Position numbers and translations under genes: made by a program
Shown here: one piece after another, positions 6,107-6,789 of the stretch
Layout: the number at the start of each line of letters is the position of its first letter
How positions within the stretch are numbered: the first letter of the stretch is position 1
The notes under the pieces: model-generated
Database searches by the model: none
The model's input: only the letters and a program-made list of their open reading frames with translations
What the model was told of the DNA's origin: nothing
Source: Acidimicrobiia bacterium UBA6912
GTDB lineage: Bacteria > Actinomycetota > Acidimicrobiia > Spongiisociales > UBA5794
Direction: 5' to 3'
DNA: 6,789 nt
Assembly (NCBI GenBank): GCA_002450985.1
Contig: DKBA01000238.1
Location: 24,535-31,323 of the forward strand

Positions 6107-6600
6107 GTCGCCCGCTCCACTGCACGCCGCATCGGGATGCCCTGGAGATGGCAGAGCGCCACGGCGAGCGCATCTGCCGCATCTGCCGGCGTCGGCACCT
6201 CGCCGAGCCCGAGGCGCATGCTGATGACTCGTCCCACCTGGGTCTTGTCGGCGGCACCGTATCCGGTGAGCGCCATCTTCACCGCCGTCGGCGTGTACTC
6301 GGCAATGCGAAGCCCCGCCTCGGCGGCGGTCATCAACACCACACCGGAGGCGCGGCCCACGCTCGTAGCCGTGTGTAGGTTCCTGTTGACGAAGACCTCT
6401 TCCATGGCGACCTCGTCGGGACGGTACTCCTCGATGATGCTGCTGAGATCGCGACGCAGCTCTACGAGGCGCTCCCCGATCGCGACTTTGGGATCGGTGC
6501 GGATCACTCCGACGGCGATGGCCCGGACCCGGCTCCCCCGTGCCTCGAGCACGCCGTATCCGGTTCGCGTCAACCCGGGATCGATGCCGAGAACGAACAT
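6103..6600 (-). CDS. ruvC: Crossover junction endodeoxyribonuclease RuvC
   Basis: RuvC is the dimeric, metal-dependent nuclease that cuts Holliday junctions symmetrically. The 165-residue protein opens with VLGIDPGLTRTGYG. The four acidic residues of its RNase H-like active site are visible: Asp7, Glu67 (in AMEEVF), Asp140 and Asp143 (in PTPADAADALAVALCHL). GYGAADKTQV at 113-122 is the usual loop before the last catalytic block. ATG at 6600 gives the family-typical N terminus; no ribosome site precedes it, and a promoter ends only 10 nt upstream, so it is probably translated from a leaderless or nearly leaderless message. It is the first gene of the ruvCAB block. The yebC gene that often precedes ruvC is not seen in the 189 bp upstream. 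Confidence 0.98.
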   Translation of the reverse strand: MFVLGIDPGLTRTGYGVLEARGSRVRAIAVGVIRTDPKVAIGERLVELRRDLSSIIEEYRPDEVAMEEVFVNRNLHTATSVGRASGVVLMTAAEAGLRIAEYTPTAVKMALTGYGAADKTQVGRVISMRLGLGEVPTPADAADALAVALCHLQGIPMRRAVERAT

Positions 6601-6610
6601 ATGTTTGGTG

Positions 6611-6638
6611 ATGGTAGGGCTACGACGGCCGGCGTCAA
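6611..6638 (-). promoter_or_regulatory. Likely housekeeping-sigma promoter of ruvCAB
   Basis: On the minus strand TTGACG (6638-6633) is followed after 16 bp by TACCAT (6616-6611). The first differs by one base from the -35 consensus; the second fits TAnnnT. A start 6-7 nt downstream falls near 6604-6605, leaving a leader of about 4-5 nt before the ruvC ATG, in agreement with the missing Shine-Dalgarno. The heptamer array begins 15 bp upstream of the -35. Confidence 0.55.
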
Positions 6639-6653
6639 AGCACCTTGGAGGCT

Positions 6654-6702
6654 GCAGACGTCAGACGCCAGATGCCAGAGGTCAGATGCCAGAGGTCAGA
6701 TG
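6654..6702 (-). repeat. Seven-unit heptamer tandem array upstream of ruvC
   Basis: Seven consecutive 7-bp units (49 bp) all fit the plus-strand pattern NCAGANG, with no interruption. Positions 2-5 (CAGA) and 7 (G) are invariant; position 1 is G, T or C and position 6 is C, T or G. Within it CCAGAGGTCAGATG occurs twice in tandem (6675-6688 and 6689-6702). The first units contain GCAGACGTCAGA, which is also found in the array at 4435-4469. The array lies just upstream of the ruvC promoter and is not part of any recognisable gene. Confidence 0.85.
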
Positions 6703-6789
6703 GTTTCCCCTCCCTCAGGACCTGGGTCCGCGGTTGCGGTCTGCTCGATCCTGCCGTTCGCTGGCATGGCTCGTTGCGTGGCGCTGCGC
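6703..6789. other. Non-coding or unassigned right edge
   Basis: I recognise no gene, RNA or mobile element here. Short frames are open on both strands up to the window edge, none with a recognisable protein. A 5-bp inverted repeat GGACC/GGTCC (6718-6729) lacks a T run, so it is not a supported terminator. Whatever precedes ruvC lies outside the window. Confidence 0.4.

Noticed and set aside
6654..6702. CRISPR array
   Set aside because: The units are 7 bp in direct contact with no spacers, and no cas gene is present.
6718..6729. Intrinsic terminator before ruvC
   Set aside because: Only a 5-bp stem and no T run on either strand.
6601..6789. Divergent plus-strand gene starting at ATG 6601 or 6700 and running off the edge
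   Set aside because: The frame is open for 63 codons, but it passes through the repeat array and the ruvC promoter and yields no recognisable protein; AGAGG before 6700 is part of the repeat. It cannot be settled without sequence to the right.
6715..6789. C-terminal end of an upstream minus-strand gene such as yebC
   Set aside because: The frames ending at 6715 and 6696 do not resemble the end of YebC or any family I know, and are too short to support.

Overview
This window is a GC-rich, tightly packed run of eight housekeeping genes, all on the minus strand. Reading in the direction of transcription (right to left), the order is ruvC, ruvA, ruvB, queA, tgt, yajC, secD, secF, with secF cut by the left edge. 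The organism is most likely an actinobacterium. Supporting points are ruvCAB followed by yajC-secD-secF, the GITADS form of the SecD membrane motif, a Thr/Pro-rich linker inside SecD, and start codons without Shine-Dalgarno (SD) sites. The Thr-rich linker and the retained queA-tgt pair would fit Acidimicrobiia or a relative, but that finer placement is inference.

Layout. 6601-6789 is non-coding as far as I can tell. It holds a clean seven-unit tandem array of a 7-bp repeat and, between it and ruvC, a good -35/-10 promoter. 6600-4479 is the Holliday-junction block ruvC-ruvA-ruvB, joined by ATGA and TGATG overlaps. 4413-4478 is a short gap carrying a second, more worn array of the same heptamer family and a -10-like hexamer. 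4412-2269 is the queuosine pair queA-tgt (ATGA overlap). 2184-2268 is a gap with a perfect 10-bp inverted repeat. 2183-1 is the Sec accessory block yajC-secD-secF, with a 2-bp gap and then an ATGA overlap.

Functions. RuvA, RuvB and RuvC branch-migrate and resolve Holliday junctions. Tgt exchanges G34 of certain tRNAs for preQ1, and QueA builds the epoxycyclopentane ring on it using S-adenosylmethionine. YajC, SecD and SecF are the membrane accessory factors of SecYEG translocation. Every key catalytic or metal-binding residue I looked for is present, and no gene looks broken.

I do not see a new defence, mobile or biosynthetic system here. The signals that the genes do not explain are the heptamer repeat family present in both large non-coding gaps upstream of ruvC and queA, the palindrome in front of yajC, and apparently leaderless starts for ruvC and queA.
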